A DNA stretch of 64,000 nt from an uncultured Bacteroidota bacterium (GTDB taxonomy: Bacteria > Bacteroidota > Bacteroidia > Flavobacteriales > Flavobacteriaceae). The stretch spans positions 156,466 to 220,465 of the forward strand of contig CACKBZ010000001.1 of the NCBI GenBank assembly GCA_902598525.1. The letters run 5' to 3'. Under the pieces are notes generated by a model. That model was not told the origin of the DNA, did no database searches, and was given only the letters and a program-made list of their open reading frames with translations. The position numbers and the translations under genes were made by a program. Positions 44,831 to 53,067 of this stretch are shown here, piece after piece (within the stretch, counting starts at the first letter, position 1; the number at the start of each line of letters is the position of its first letter).

Positions 44831-45763
44831 CTACACTGAAGCTGGGGAAACGATCTTAATATCGTTATACTTTATTTGACCTCTAATTACGGAGGAAATA
44901 TTCGACATTAATGCATTTATAACAGGTAATTTAAGTTGACTCTTAGAGTATATCATACTTATTTCCCTTGCAGGTGCTGGATCCTCAAATGGTATAATGT
45001 TTTGAATATTTTTAGGAGATAAATTGTTTGAATGAAGATATGGTATAATCGTCATCCATGGGCCATTATTTGAAAGATTTATTAAAGTCTCAAAGTTTCC
45101 ACTTTTTAGCTCATATTGTTTATTTAAATCTTCCAGAGTACAGAGGTTCAAAACTTGATCTCTAAAACAATGTCCGTCTTGAAGTATTAGTAAATCACTG
45201 TTAGACAAGTCTGAAAGAGCAAGAGATTTATTTCCTGAGAGGAAATGATGTTCGGGAACATATGCTACAAATGGCTCGTAATAAAGAGGTCTCTCAATGA
45301 TCTTTTGATTACTGAGTGGGGTAGCTGCTATGGCACAGTCAATTGTGTTATCCTCTAGTTTCTTCATTATTGTATCAGTGTTGTACTCCTCAATTCTTAG
45401 TTCTACATTTTTATGCTTTTTAATAAATATGTTTAAAAATAATGGTAATAGTGTTGAACTAACAGTTGGGATAATACCAACATTTAGAGTTCCACCAATA
45501 ATTCCTTTCTCCTCAGAAATAACATCATTCATTCTTGATGATTCTTCAACTATTTTTCTTGCTTGAATAAGAACTTTATTACCAATTTCAGTAACCTGAA
45601 GAGGCTTTGTGGATCTGTTAAAAATAGTTACACCAAGTTCTTCTTCAAGTTTTTGAACTTGCATACTAAGAGTAGGTTGAGTTACAAAACATTTTTCAGA
45701 AGCAGTTGTAAAGTTTCCATATTCTGCAACTGCGAGTGTGTATTTTAATTGTGTTATTGTCAT
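44831..45763 (-). CDS. oxyR: Hydrogen-peroxide-responsive LysR-family activator OxyR
   Basis: A 310-residue LysR-type regulator. The N-terminal winged HTH (about 1-60) has TQLKYTLAVAEYGNFTTASE and VTQPTLSMQVQKLEEELG. The regulatory domain holds DGHCFRDQVLNLC, placing cysteines at exactly 199 and 208, the redox pair and numbering of E. coli OxyR, and a following TLEDL. This makes OxyR much more likely than a generic LysR. Nearby sodC and an acyltransferase gene fit an oxidative-stress neighbourhood, though no OxyR site was delineated. Confidence 0.93.
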   Translation of the reverse strand: MTITQLKYTLAVAEYGNFTTASEKCFVTQPTLSMQVQKLEEELGVTIFNRSTKPLQVTEIGNKVLIQARKIVEESSRMNDVISEEKGIIGGTLNVGIIPTVSSTLLPLFLNIFIKKHKNVELRIEEYNTDTIMKKLEDNTIDCAIAATPLSNQKIIERPLYYEPFVAYVPEHHFLSGNKSLALSDLSNSDLLILQDGHCFRDQVLNLCTLEDLNKQYELKSGNFETLINLSNNGPWMTIIPYLHSNNLSPKNIQNIIPFEDPAPAREISMIYSKSQLKLPVINALMSNISSVIRGQIKYNDIKIVSPASV

Positions 45764-45853
45764 TATAAGATTTACTTATTGAATTTCAAAACTACATAAA
45801 ATAATGTTATCAATTTTAAAAAAAATGTTAAATACAAGTTTCTTTTATGTTTT

Positions 45854-45861
45854 TATATTTG
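45854..45861 (+). promoter_or_regulatory. Putative -7 box upstream of the acyltransferase gene
   Basis: TATATTTG matches TAnnTTTG and ends 17 bases before the TTG start at 45879. No TTG -33 element is seen at the right spacing. Confidence 0.35.
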
Positions 45862-45878
45862 AAAACTAAAATTTTAGT

Positions 45879-46586
45879 TTGAAAAAAAACATTTTTGGTC
45901 AAACCATTCTTTTAAAAAGATTTATAATTGGAATTGTTGGATTAATAACTCACAAAACCTTTAGAAGTAAAAGATTCAGTATAATTGGATCTAAATTTTT
46001 AAATAATATACCTCACGAAAATGTTTTATTTATAAGTAATCACCAGACATACTTTTATGATGTTATTGCTATGTTACATGTTTTTAATTCATCCGCTAAG
46101 GGAAGAGTTGATACAGTAAAAAAACCTAGATATCTGGTAAACCCTAAGACCAATCTATATTATATTGCTTCATTTGAAACAATGAAAAAATCATTTATAA
46201 CAAAGCTTTTAACATATGCTGGAGCTGTGCTTATTCAAAGAAGCTGGAGGGAATCAGGAGAAGATAAGAATAGAGATATTAGGACTGAAGATCCTAATAA
46301 TATTAAGCTTGCACTTAAAGATGGATGGGTAATTACTTTTCCAAGAGGAACAACAGATAATACTAAGCCTGTAAGAAAGGGCACTGCTCACATAATCAAA
46401 GATAATAAGCCATTAGTAATTCCTGTGAAAATATCTGGATTTAGTGATGTCTTTCAAAGAAATGGTTTAAAAATACTTAATTATAAAAGCCCATTTTCAA
46501 TGGAGATAGGAAGACCTCTTCCGAAAAGTATCTATTCTAAATCAATAGATGAAATAACATCGGATTTAGAAAAAATTATTGATTAA
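45879..46586 (+). CDS. Lysophospholipid acyltransferase (1-acylglycerol-3-phosphate acyltransferase family)
   Basis: A 235-residue PlsC-type acyltransferase. Motif I is SNHQTYFYDV, where His and Asp are five residues apart as in a Bacteroidota subgroup (HX4D is usual). Motif III reads TFPRGTTDN where FPEGTRS is common. RKGTAHIIKDNKPLVIPVKI is motif IV. The start is TTG at 45879, since no in-frame ATG precedes the conserved region. It probably acylates lysophosphatidic acid or a related lipid at the inner membrane. The altered motifs may shift the acceptor. Confidence 0.85.
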   Translation: MKKNIFGQTILLKRFIIGIVGLITHKTFRSKRFSIIGSKFLNNIPHENVLFISNHQTYFYDVIAMLHVFNSSAKGRVDTVKKPRYLVNPKTNLYYIASFETMKKSFITKLLTYAGAVLIQRSWRESGEDKNRDIRTEDPNNIKLALKDGWVITFPRGTTDNTKPVRKGTAHIIKDNKPLVIPVKISGFSDVFQRNGLKILNYKSPFSMEIGRPLPKSIYSKSIDEITSDLEKIID

Positions 46587-46588
46587 AA

Positions 46589-47131
46589 TTATAAACTAAC
46601 ATCATCAGTAATATTTATTTCCATGCATCCAATTCTTATCCCAGATGCCCCAGATGGTTGAGAAACATAATCATCTGATCCTTGATGAATTATAACTGCT
46701 TTATTAATAATATCGTTTTCTTCTTCGCAACCAATACACCATAAGTCAGTTTTAAAATTTAACATTCCATGCCCTATACTATCTACTTCAAAGTTTCCAA
46801 CTGCACCAAGATGAAATCCCGTTGGATCTCCCCATTTGCTATGTTTTGTATTGTATGGATTCCAGTGTCCACCTGTACTTGAACCATCATCTGATGAACA
46901 ATCACCAATTTCATGAATGTGTAAAGCTTTTGCTCCAGGCTCTAGACCAAATACATGTGCTTCGAGATAAACTGAGTCATTTTCTTGAGTAAAGGAAATG
47001 GTTCCCGTAATTGATGAATTATTAAGAGATTTAATTGTTTTCTTTACTATAATTTTTTCATTAGTTTGATTACATCCAAACGATGTTAAAACAAGAGAAA
47101 ATATAATTAATTTAGCTGTAAGATTTTTCAT
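46589..47131 (-). CDS. sodC: Cu/Zn superoxide dismutase, lipoprotein
   Basis: A 180-residue periplasmic or surface superoxide dismutase with lipobox TSFGC (Cys20). Copper and zinc ligands appear in order in LHIHEIGDCSS, GGHWNPYNTKHS, GFHLGAVGNFEVD and the C-terminal VIIHQGSDDYVSQPSGASGIRIGC, with the active-site Arg and the disulphide Cys. An insertion WCIGCEEEN adds two extra cysteines. Placed near oxyR, it supports an extracytoplasmic oxidative-stress defence. Its end lies 2 bases from the convergent acyltransferase gene. Confidence 0.94.
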   Translation of the reverse strand: MKNLTAKLIIFSLVLTSFGCNQTNEKIIVKKTIKSLNNSSITGTISFTQENDSVYLEAHVFGLEPGAKALHIHEIGDCSSDDGSSTGGHWNPYNTKHSKWGDPTGFHLGAVGNFEVDSIGHGMLNFKTDLWCIGCEEENDIINKAVIIHQGSDDYVSQPSGASGIRIGCMEINITDDVSL

Positions 47132-47152
47132 ATAACAAATTTAAAATTATTA

Positions 47153-48175
47153 ATGTTTAAAAGAAATTTATTGAAGATTTATGTTCTTCTATGGTTTATT
47201 ACCGGTTGTAAAATATCATATAAAACTTATGATTTTGATAAAGCTCCTGAAATTAAAAAACCAAATTACAGTAATGATGAAAGCTGGGCTGTTCTCCCAA
47301 ATAAAATTCCTAAAGAAATTTCAAATTTTTATAAAAGCCAAGGAGAAAAAAAAGCAGATGTATTTTTTATATACCCTACACTAATTGACGGTAAGAATGA
47401 AAAGTATTGGAATTCAGACATATGGGATAGTCTTATTAGGCTAGATGTAATAAACAGACCTGTAAAATATCAGGCAACAGCCTGGATTGAATCCGGAAAC
47501 CTATATGTTCCATTTTACAGGCAAGCTCATATAAGAGTCTTTAATAAAAAATTTCAAGATGATGGAAAGAAAGCATTAAATCTTGCTTATGATGATTTAA
47601 AGGATGCATTTAACTATTATTTGGAAAATTATAATGAAGGTAAACCTTTTATAATAGCTGCTCATAGCCAAGGTACACTTCATGCAAAAAGACTTATTTC
47701 AGATTTTATTGATGGTAAAGAATTACAAAAGAAATTAATTGCTGCATATCTCGTAGGATATAAAGTAAATGAAAATGAATTTCAGAATATTAAACCTATG
47801 TACTCACCAACGGAAACAGGAGGGTTTGTTGCTTGGAATTCATATAAAATGAATAAGTATCCTAGAAAGAATAGTTATGAAGATTGGTTTAGAGGTGGGG
47901 TTACATCAAATCCAATTTTATGGGATAAGTCTAAAGAGACGACTAAAAAATTTCATAAAGGATTAATGTATAGTGATTTAAAAATTTATAAAAATAACAT
48001 TGATATTAAATTAATTGATGGTATTGTATGGTCAACTGTTCCGAATGTTCCTGGAAGACTTTTATTAAGAACAATCAGAGACTATCATTTTGCAGATATT
48101 AATTTATTTTGGATGGATATAAGTAAGAATGCAAAAGAAAGAGTAGATCAATGGTTTTTAAAAAATAATCGTTAA
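47153..48175 (+). CDS. DUF3089 alpha/beta-hydrolase-like lipoprotein
   Basis: A 340-residue protein with lipobox ITGC (Cys19). DUF3089 features are DVFFIYPTLI near 70, QATAWIESGNLYVPFYRQAHIRVF in two parts, AYDDLKDAFNYYL, and the nucleophile elbow FIIAAHSQGTLHAKRLI (GxSxG variant AHSQG). GGFVAWNSYKM and the late His in IRDYHFADINLFW could complete a catalytic triad. It is a predicted lipase or esterase-like enzyme of unknown substrate at the cell envelope. It is divergent from sodC with only 21 bases between starts. Confidence 0.87.
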   Translation: MFKRNLLKIYVLLWFITGCKISYKTYDFDKAPEIKKPNYSNDESWAVLPNKIPKEISNFYKSQGEKKADVFFIYPTLIDGKNEKYWNSDIWDSLIRLDVINRPVKYQATAWIESGNLYVPFYRQAHIRVFNKKFQDDGKKALNLAYDDLKDAFNYYLENYNEGKPFIIAAHSQGTLHAKRLISDFIDGKELQKKLIAAYLVGYKVNENEFQNIKPMYSPTETGGFVAWNSYKMNKYPRKNSYEDWFRGGVTSNPILWDKSKETTKKFHKGLMYSDLKIYKNNIDIKLIDGIVWSTVPNVPGRLLLRTIRDYHFADINLFWMDISKNAKERVDQWFLKNNR

Positions 48176-48201
48176 ATTAACCTAATTAAAAATCAAATTA
48201 A

Positions 48202-49641
48202 ATGTCCTCAAATAAAAAATCAAGAAGAAAGTTTTTAAAAAATACTGCTCTCGCATCATCACTATTCATTGTGCCAAGACATGTTCTTGGTGGTAATGGC
48301 TATACTGCACCCAGTGATAAGCTAAATCTTGCTGGAATTGGTCTTCATGGAAAGGGCCAATCTGATATTCTCCACTCAAGTGTAAGTGGAAGAGAAAACG
48401 TTGTTGCACTATGTGATGTCCATGAAAATGCATATGGAGCACAACAGGCTGTTAAGAACTTTCCTAAAGCAAAATTCTATACTGATTTCAGAGAAATGCT
48501 AGATAAAGAAGATCTAGACGGGGTTACTATCTCTACTCCTGATCATACTCATGCAAATATTTCGAAGTCTGCAATGGAAAAAGGTATCCATGTATATGTT
48601 CAAAAGCCACTAACACATAATGTTAAAGAAGCAAGAATGTTGACGGAACTTGCAAGAAAAAATAAAATTGTAACTCAAATGGGTAACCAAGGTTCTTCAA
48701 ATCCCGAGCAAAAGATGGTACAAAAGTGGATTAAAGATGGAAGAATAGGAAAAGTTAGTACTGTTTACACATGGACTAACAGACCTGTATGGGCTCAAGG
48801 TTCGCCAATGCCTAAACCAGACCCATCACAAAAACCTGAAGGAATGGATTGGGATTTATGGATTGGACCTGCAAAAAACAATGGTTATACACCGGGTTTG
48901 CATGCGTTTAGTTGGAGAGGATATTGGGAATATGGGACAGGATCTCTAGGAGATATGGGTTGTCATATAATGGATGTTCCAATTAAGGCACTTGGTATAT
49001 TTGATCCATTTAGTATTGAGGCAAGTGTTCCAAGAGTCCCCTATGTAGCTGACTTTACACCTGCTCCAGTCTATGAGGAATCCTGCCCTCCTAGCTCATA
49101 CGTTACTTATAAGTTTAGACCATCTAAGATTAATGACTCTGAGGTTAAAATGATATGGATGGATGGAGGAATTCGCCCATCTCACCCCGAAATAATTACT
49201 GATAAAGATCAAATAGGCGACAATGGTATTTTAATGCTAGGAGAAAACGGTCTCATATGGAGTGATTATTATGGAGTAAATGCTAGATTATACATTAAAG
49301 GACAAAAGGGAGCAGTAGAAGTTGGAAAAATCTCTGAAATTAATTCAGTGGAATTTGGGCATCAGAAACATTGGGTAGATGCTATAAAGGCAGGTTTTGG
49401 AAGTGAAGAGCATATGAATCTTACTTCTAACTTTGACTTTGCAGGCCCATTATCGGAAATTGTTCTTTTAGGAAATGCAGCGATAAGAAGTAGTCTATTA
49501 AAAAGATCCCCTAGGAGTAATATCTATATAGGAAGAAAACAGCTATTGTACGATAGTAAAAAAATGGAAATAACTAATCTTGACCAAGCAAATCAATTCT
49601 TAACAAGAAAATATAGAGATGGTTGGGATCTAAATGTTTAA
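48202..49641 (+). CDS. Tat-exported Gfo/Idh/MocA-family oxidoreductase
   Basis: A 479-residue protein with a twin-arginine signal (SRRKFLKNTALASSLFIVP) and NAD(P)-binding Rossmann domain (LNLAGIGLHGKGQSDIL, VVALCDVHE). TPDHTHANISKSAMEKGIHVYVQKPL, read in two parts, is the variant EKP motif with QKP. The C-terminal substrate domain is typical of secreted Bacteroidota members (WIGPAKNNGYTPGLHAFSWRGY, GSLGDMGCHIMDVP with likely catalytic His). Tat export implies cofactor loading in the cytoplasm and action on periplasmic sugars. It lies 26 bases after the DUF3089 gene and overlaps the convergent OmpA gene by 4 bases. Confidence 0.9.
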   Translation: MSSNKKSRRKFLKNTALASSLFIVPRHVLGGNGYTAPSDKLNLAGIGLHGKGQSDILHSSVSGRENVVALCDVHENAYGAQQAVKNFPKAKFYTDFREMLDKEDLDGVTISTPDHTHANISKSAMEKGIHVYVQKPLTHNVKEARMLTELARKNKIVTQMGNQGSSNPEQKMVQKWIKDGRIGKVSTVYTWTNRPVWAQGSPMPKPDPSQKPEGMDWDLWIGPAKNNGYTPGLHAFSWRGYWEYGTGSLGDMGCHIMDVPIKALGIFDPFSIEASVPRVPYVADFTPAPVYEESCPPSSYVTYKFRPSKINDSEVKMIWMDGGIRPSHPEIITDKDQIGDNGILMLGENGLIWSDYYGVNARLYIKGQKGAVEVGKISEINSVEFGHQKHWVDAIKAGFGSEEHMNLTSNFDFAGPLSEIVLLGNAAIRSSLLKRSPRSNIYIGRKQLLYDSKKMEITNLDQANQFLTRKYRDGWDLNV

Positions 49642-50951
49642 GGATTTCGGTTTACTGATAAAATTACTCTTCTGTTTTTTCTCCTTTCACTAATAGGATT
49701 ATTTGCATAATCTGGATTGTCCTCACCAAAAGATCTTGTTTCTAGTCTTTCATCTCTAATGCCGTCTAAAATTAGTTTCTCTTTAACTTTGCTAGATCTT
49801 TTATTTGAAAGAAATAAATTATAATCTGAATCACCTTCATTTGAGGAATGACCATCAATGTGAAGGTTGATATAATTATACCTTTTGAGTAATTTACTTA
49901 AGTTTGATAGACTTAACTCTTGTTGAGAATTTAATTTGTAACTATCAAATTCAAAAAATATCTCACCATAATTTTTTAGATAATAAGATATTGACTCAGG
50001 TAGGTCTGGACATCCACTAAACTTTTCTGAGCCTAATTCATTTGGACACATATCAATTGTATTAGGAACTCCATCGTTATCAAGATCAGGTAATTTGCAA
50101 CCTCCATTAGATTTTGAACCTATATCGTTAGGGCAACTATCAAATTCGTCGGTTATGCCATCTCCATCACTGTCAGGACAAGGTTTTCTGTCAATTCCTG
50201 CCATTTTTGGACATGGATCATTAGGATCAGAAAATCCATCTCCATCACTGTCAGGGCATCCACTCATTGAAATTAATCCAGCAGTGTTTGGACATTTATC
50301 GTCTTCATCTTTAATACCATCTGCATCGCTGTCAGGACATCCATTTAATTCAATTAAACCGGGTAAATCTGGGCAGTGATCTTTTTTATCTGGAACACTG
50401 TCACCATCAGAATCTCCTTTTCCAAAATTAAATTTAATACCCACGACATGTTGAAGATTACTATATGCATTTTTTTCATCTAAAGATTTATAACTTACAC
50501 CTGTGTTTAAGGCAATATTTTTTGAAAGCTGAAAATTAACACCAGCTCCAAAAGAAGGTCCATATGATGTGTTTAATGATCCTAATGATACATCACCTTC
50601 ACCATAATTTGAAATACCATAACCAGCATAAACGTATGGATCAGCATCGACTCCAAGTACTTTTGAGTCATTTGGTATATTATATTTAACTATACCATCA
50701 ATTGAATAATAATATAGCTCTTCATTTGATACTACTATATCATTTTCTGAGTAGTTTAAACCAACAGAAAAGTTTTCAAAAATATATCTTGATAAACTTA
50801 ATGAAGGTAATCTGTAATTTGTAGTCTCAGAACCTTCAGCATTCACAGAATTAAATCCTACACCAATTAACCATGGATTATCTTCAGTTTGGCTGTATAT
50901 AGTCGAAGAAAAGCATAGAATTATCGCAATTACTGCTAAATGGTTTTTCAT
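49638..50951 (-). CDS. OmpA-family outer-membrane protein with thrombospondin type 3 repeats
   Basis: A 437-residue protein. The signal peptide ends SSTIYSQ (about 20). Residues 25-180 form an eight-strand barrel-like N-terminal domain ending KFNFG. About five calcium-binding TSP3 repeats follow (about 183-310, pattern DSDGDGxxDxxDxCP). The peptidoglycan-binding OmpA domain has FFEFDSYKLNSQQ, INLHIDGHSSNEGDSDYN and LSNKRSSKVKEKLI, then SERRKNRRVIL. It links outer membrane to cell wall. The TSP3 region recodes near-identical DNA units, the only internal DNA repeat of note here. Confidence 0.93.
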   Translation of the reverse strand: MKNHLAVIAIILCFSSTIYSQTEDNPWLIGVGFNSVNAEGSETTNYRLPSLSLSRYIFENFSVGLNYSENDIVVSNEELYYYSIDGIVKYNIPNDSKVLGVDADPYVYAGYGISNYGEGDVSLGSLNTSYGPSFGAGVNFQLSKNIALNTGVSYKSLDEKNAYSNLQHVVGIKFNFGKGDSDGDSVPDKKDHCPDLPGLIELNGCPDSDADGIKDEDDKCPNTAGLISMSGCPDSDGDGFSDPNDPCPKMAGIDRKPCPDSDGDGITDEFDSCPNDIGSKSNGGCKLPDLDNDGVPNTIDMCPNELGSEKFSGCPDLPESISYYLKNYGEIFFEFDSYKLNSQQELSLSNLSKLLKRYNYINLHIDGHSSNEGDSDYNLFLSNKRSSKVKEKLILDGIRDERLETRSFGEDNPDYANNPISERRKNRRVILSVNRNP

Positions 50952-50985
50952 CAGTATTAAAATATGAAAAAATTTTGTTAATACA

Positions 50986-50993
50986 TAAGTTTG
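50986..50993 (+). promoter_or_regulatory. Putative -7 box of the cytoplasmic Gfo/Idh/MocA gene
   Basis: TAAGTTTG matches TAnnTTTG and ends 25 bases before the ATG at 51019. No -33 TTG at proper spacing. Confidence 0.35.
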
Positions 50994-51018
50994 AATTATA
51001 ATTATGGAAATTTAAAAT

Positions 51019-52095
51019 ATGAGTAAAGAAATATCTGTTTTAGTTATAGGTTGTGGAAATATGGGGGCTTCTCACGCAACTGCTTATCACAATCACAAAG
51101 GTTTTAAAATATGTGGATTAGTTTCAAGAGGAGATAGTAAGAAGCTATTAAACTCGTCATTGGGTAGTAATTATCCATTGTTTTCTGATTATAAAGAGGC
51201 AATATTAGGCACTAAACCTGATGCAGTATGTATTTCTACTTATCCAGACACCCATGAAGAGATTTCTCTTTTTGCTTTAGAGAATAATTGTCATATTTTC
51301 TTAGAAAAACCAATTGCAGCTGATTTAATTGGTTCAAGAAAAATCATTGACAAAGTTGAGGAAAAAAATAAAAAACTAGTTGTTGGATATATATTAAGAC
51401 ATCACCCAATCTGGAAAGAGTTTATTAAAGAGTCAAAAAAGCTTGGTAAACCCCTGGCAATGAGGATGAATTTGAATCAGCAGAGTTCTGGAGAAACTTG
51501 GAATGTTCATAAAAATCTTCTGGCATCATTAAGTCCAATAGTTGATTGTGGTGTTCATTATCTGGATGTCATGTGTCAGATAACTGAATCAAAACCACTG
51601 AGCGTTTCGGCTATTGGTGTTAGACTTTCTGATGAAGTACCAGATGATAACTATAATTATGGTCAATTACAAATAAGATTTGAAGATGGATCAGTAGGTT
51701 GGTATGAAGCAGGCTGGGGGCCTATGATTAGTGAAACTGCTTTCTTTGTTAAAGATGTAATAGGTCCGAAAGGTTCCGTATCAATTGTATCTGATGATGA
51801 TATATTTGATAAAGAATCTGATAATCTAGAAAATCATACTAAGAATAATTGCTTAAAAATTCATAGTTCAGAACTAGATAAAAATCATAAGTTTATTTCT
51901 CCTAACAGAAAGATAATATATGATGAGGATCCATCTCATCAGGATTTATGTGATAATGAACAAGAATTTTTCTATGATTCGATAATCAATAATAAGGATC
52001 TAAAATCACACATGGAGGACGCTTTCAAGAGTCTACAAATTGCACTTGCATGTGATGAGGCAGTGAAAAAGTCTAATACTGTATTTTTAGATTAA
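51019..52095 (+). CDS. Cytoplasmic Gfo/Idh/MocA-family oxidoreductase
   Basis: A 358-residue protein without export signal. The Rossmann motif is VLVIGCGNMGASHATAY (GxGxxG). STYPDTHEEISLFALENNCHIFLEKPIA carries the canonical EKP, here read in two parts. VDCGVHYLDVMCQI supplies the catalytic-His region and RFEDGSVGWYEAGWGP is the substrate-domain sheet. The family oxidises or reduces sugars and inositols using NAD(P). The substrate is not deducible. It stands alone on the plus strand and its stop overlaps a small minus-strand ORF by 4 bases. Confidence 0.9.
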   Translation: MSKEISVLVIGCGNMGASHATAYHNHKGFKICGLVSRGDSKKLLNSSLGSNYPLFSDYKEAILGTKPDAVCISTYPDTHEEISLFALENNCHIFLEKPIAADLIGSRKIIDKVEEKNKKLVVGYILRHHPIWKEFIKESKKLGKPLAMRMNLNQQSSGETWNVHKNLLASLSPIVDCGVHYLDVMCQITESKPLSVSAIGVRLSDEVPDDNYNYGQLQIRFEDGSVGWYEAGWGPMISETAFFVKDVIGPKGSVSIVSDDDIFDKESDNLENHTKNNCLKIHSSELDKNHKFISPNRKIIYDEDPSHQDLCDNEQEFFYDSIINNKDLKSHMEDAFKSLQIALACDEAVKKSNTVFLD

Positions 52096-52178
52096 AAAAA
52101 TCTTTGTTTAATTTCCATTATAATGACAATAGCAAAAATTAATGCTAATGTTCCTATAAAAATTCCTCCAACGCCCAT
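52092..52178 (-). CDS. Candidate 28-residue single-pass membrane protein
   Basis: ATG at 52178 opens a 28-codon frame encoding MGVGGIFIGTLALIFAI followed by VIIMEIKQRFF. It has one hydrophobic helix of about 18 residues with a positively charged C-terminal tail (K-Q-R), a plausible N-out/C-in microprotein. An exact TAAATTTG -7 box lies 15 bases upstream on the same strand (52201-52194). The stop overlaps the end of the convergent oxidoreductase gene. No homologue is known to me. It may be an accessory subunit of a membrane complex, or chance in AT-rich DNA. Confidence 0.45.
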   Translation of the reverse strand: MGVGGIFIGTLALIFAIVIIMEIKQRFF

Positions 52179-52193
52179 TGTTTTTATTTTTTT

Positions 52194-52201
52194 CAAATTT
52201 A
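52194..52201 (-). promoter_or_regulatory. Putative -7 box of the 28-residue membrane ORF
   Basis: The minus strand reads TAAATTTG, an exact consensus match 15 bases before the ATG at 52178. No -33 TTG is visible in the poly-AT flank. Confidence 0.3.
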
Positions 52202-52230
52202 ATATTTTTTAAATTATTTTTATTTAATAA

Positions 52231-52262
52231 TGTATTAAATTTAGAGTGTATTAATTTTATAG
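52231..52262 (+). repeat. Two tandem 16-base repeats (TGTATTAA core) upstream of the recombinase gene
   Basis: TGTATTAAATTTAGAG (52231-52246) is followed directly by TGTATTAATTTTATAG (52247-52262); 14 of 16 positions agree. The same TGTATTAA core recurs inverted at 52380-52373, just before the recombinase start. The 16-base period places the cores on similar faces of the helix, as for cooperative protein binding. Confidence 0.6.
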
Positions 52263-52344
52263 AAAAGTTAATTTAAAATTTATAAATAAATTATATTTTA
52301 TACATATTTTATTCATTAAATTAACTAATTAGTAATTTATATTA

Positions 52345-52352
52345 TATATTTG
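52345..52352 (+). promoter_or_regulatory. Putative -7 box of the recombinase-like gene
   Basis: TATATTTG matches TAnnTTTG, 43 bases before the ATG at 52396. The dyad at 52366-52380 lies immediately downstream of the predicted transcription start, a repressor-type position. No clear -33 TTG. Confidence 0.35.
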
Positions 52353-52365
52353 TAAAAATAATAGA

Positions 52366-52380
52366 TGTATAATTAATACA
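52366..52380. promoter_or_regulatory. Operator-like dyad TGTAT-AATTA-ATACA before the recombinase gene
   Basis: TGTAT and ATACA are inverted around AATTA, 15 bases before the ATG. Its right arm contains the inverted TGTATTAA core shared with 52231-52254. An extended 12-base inverted match also links 52227-52238 to 52373-52384. It could serve autoregulation or crossover. Confidence 0.4.
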
Positions 52381-52395
52381 TTATAAATTAGTACT

Positions 52396-53001
52396 ATGAC
52401 AATTTCATATTTTCAAACATCTGATACTTCTAAAGCAGAAAATCTATCTAAAGGTGAAAATATATACGTTGACTTGTGTCCTAGTATAATTCCATTTTCA
52501 AAGAGAGAAAAAGGATCCTTGCTTTTTGCTTTAATTAAACAAAAGAAAATTAAGAAGGTTATTGTTCCAAATATATCAGTTCTTGGAAGAAACCAGATTG
52601 ATGTGTTAAATTCAATTGATTTTTTTATTCAAAATGATATTTCCTTAGTTTCTCAACTTGAAAGGCTAGAAACAACCGATGACTACGGGAGAGTAAAGCC
52701 AGATACCGTTTTGTTCCTAAATTTATTTAAATCCCTTGCAAACATGGAATACCAAAATCGTATCGAATCTCATCGTTTTGGTGTTCAGCAAGCTAAAGAA
52801 TTAGGAAGATATAAAGGTGTTGGAGGTAGACAATTAGAGTCAGTTGAAGAATTTTTTGATAAACCAAAAAATATAAATATTCTTAGGCACCTTAAAAGAG
52901 GAGAGAGTATTAGACGAACTGCAAAGTTAGTAGGATCCTCTCCTGGATTAGTTCAAAAAGTAAAACGTTGGGCATTAGACCACAATAGATTGGAACTTTA
53001 A
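52396..53001 (+). CDS. Serine-recombinase (resolvase)-family protein with eroded catalytic motif
   Basis: A 201-residue protein of resolvase length and layout. The N-terminus SYFQTSDTS aligns with YARVSTxxQ: Tyr5 and the nucleophile Ser9 remain but the motif Arg is Gln7. R37 (SKREKG) and R65 (SVLGRN) match the second-shell arginines, while the Asp-Arg before LGR is replaced by Ile-Ser-Val. The E-helix and GRYKGVGGR arm are present. A C-terminal HTH (about 165-192) reads LKRGESIRRTAKLVGSSPGLV. DNA binding is likely; strand cleavage is doubtful. It is preceded by AT-rich repeats and followed by a lipoprotein array. Confidence 0.82.
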   Translation: MTISYFQTSDTSKAENLSKGENIYVDLCPSIIPFSKREKGSLLFALIKQKKIKKVIVPNISVLGRNQIDVLNSIDFFIQNDISLVSQLERLETTDDYGRVKPDTVLFLNLFKSLANMEYQNRIESHRFGVQQAKELGRYKGVGGRQLESVEEFFDKPKNINILRHLKRGESIRRTAKLVGSSPGLVQKVKRWALDHNRLEL

Positions 53002-53067
53002 TTTATCCTCAAATAATTTTATTTATTACTAATATTTAATAGATTTATTAAAATCTAACAATTAATT

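Noticed and set aside
50095..50410. Direct DNA repeats of about 60-80 bases considered as a CRISPR or non-coding repeat array.
   Set aside because: They are in frame and encode the thrombospondin type 3 repeats of the OmpA-family protein.
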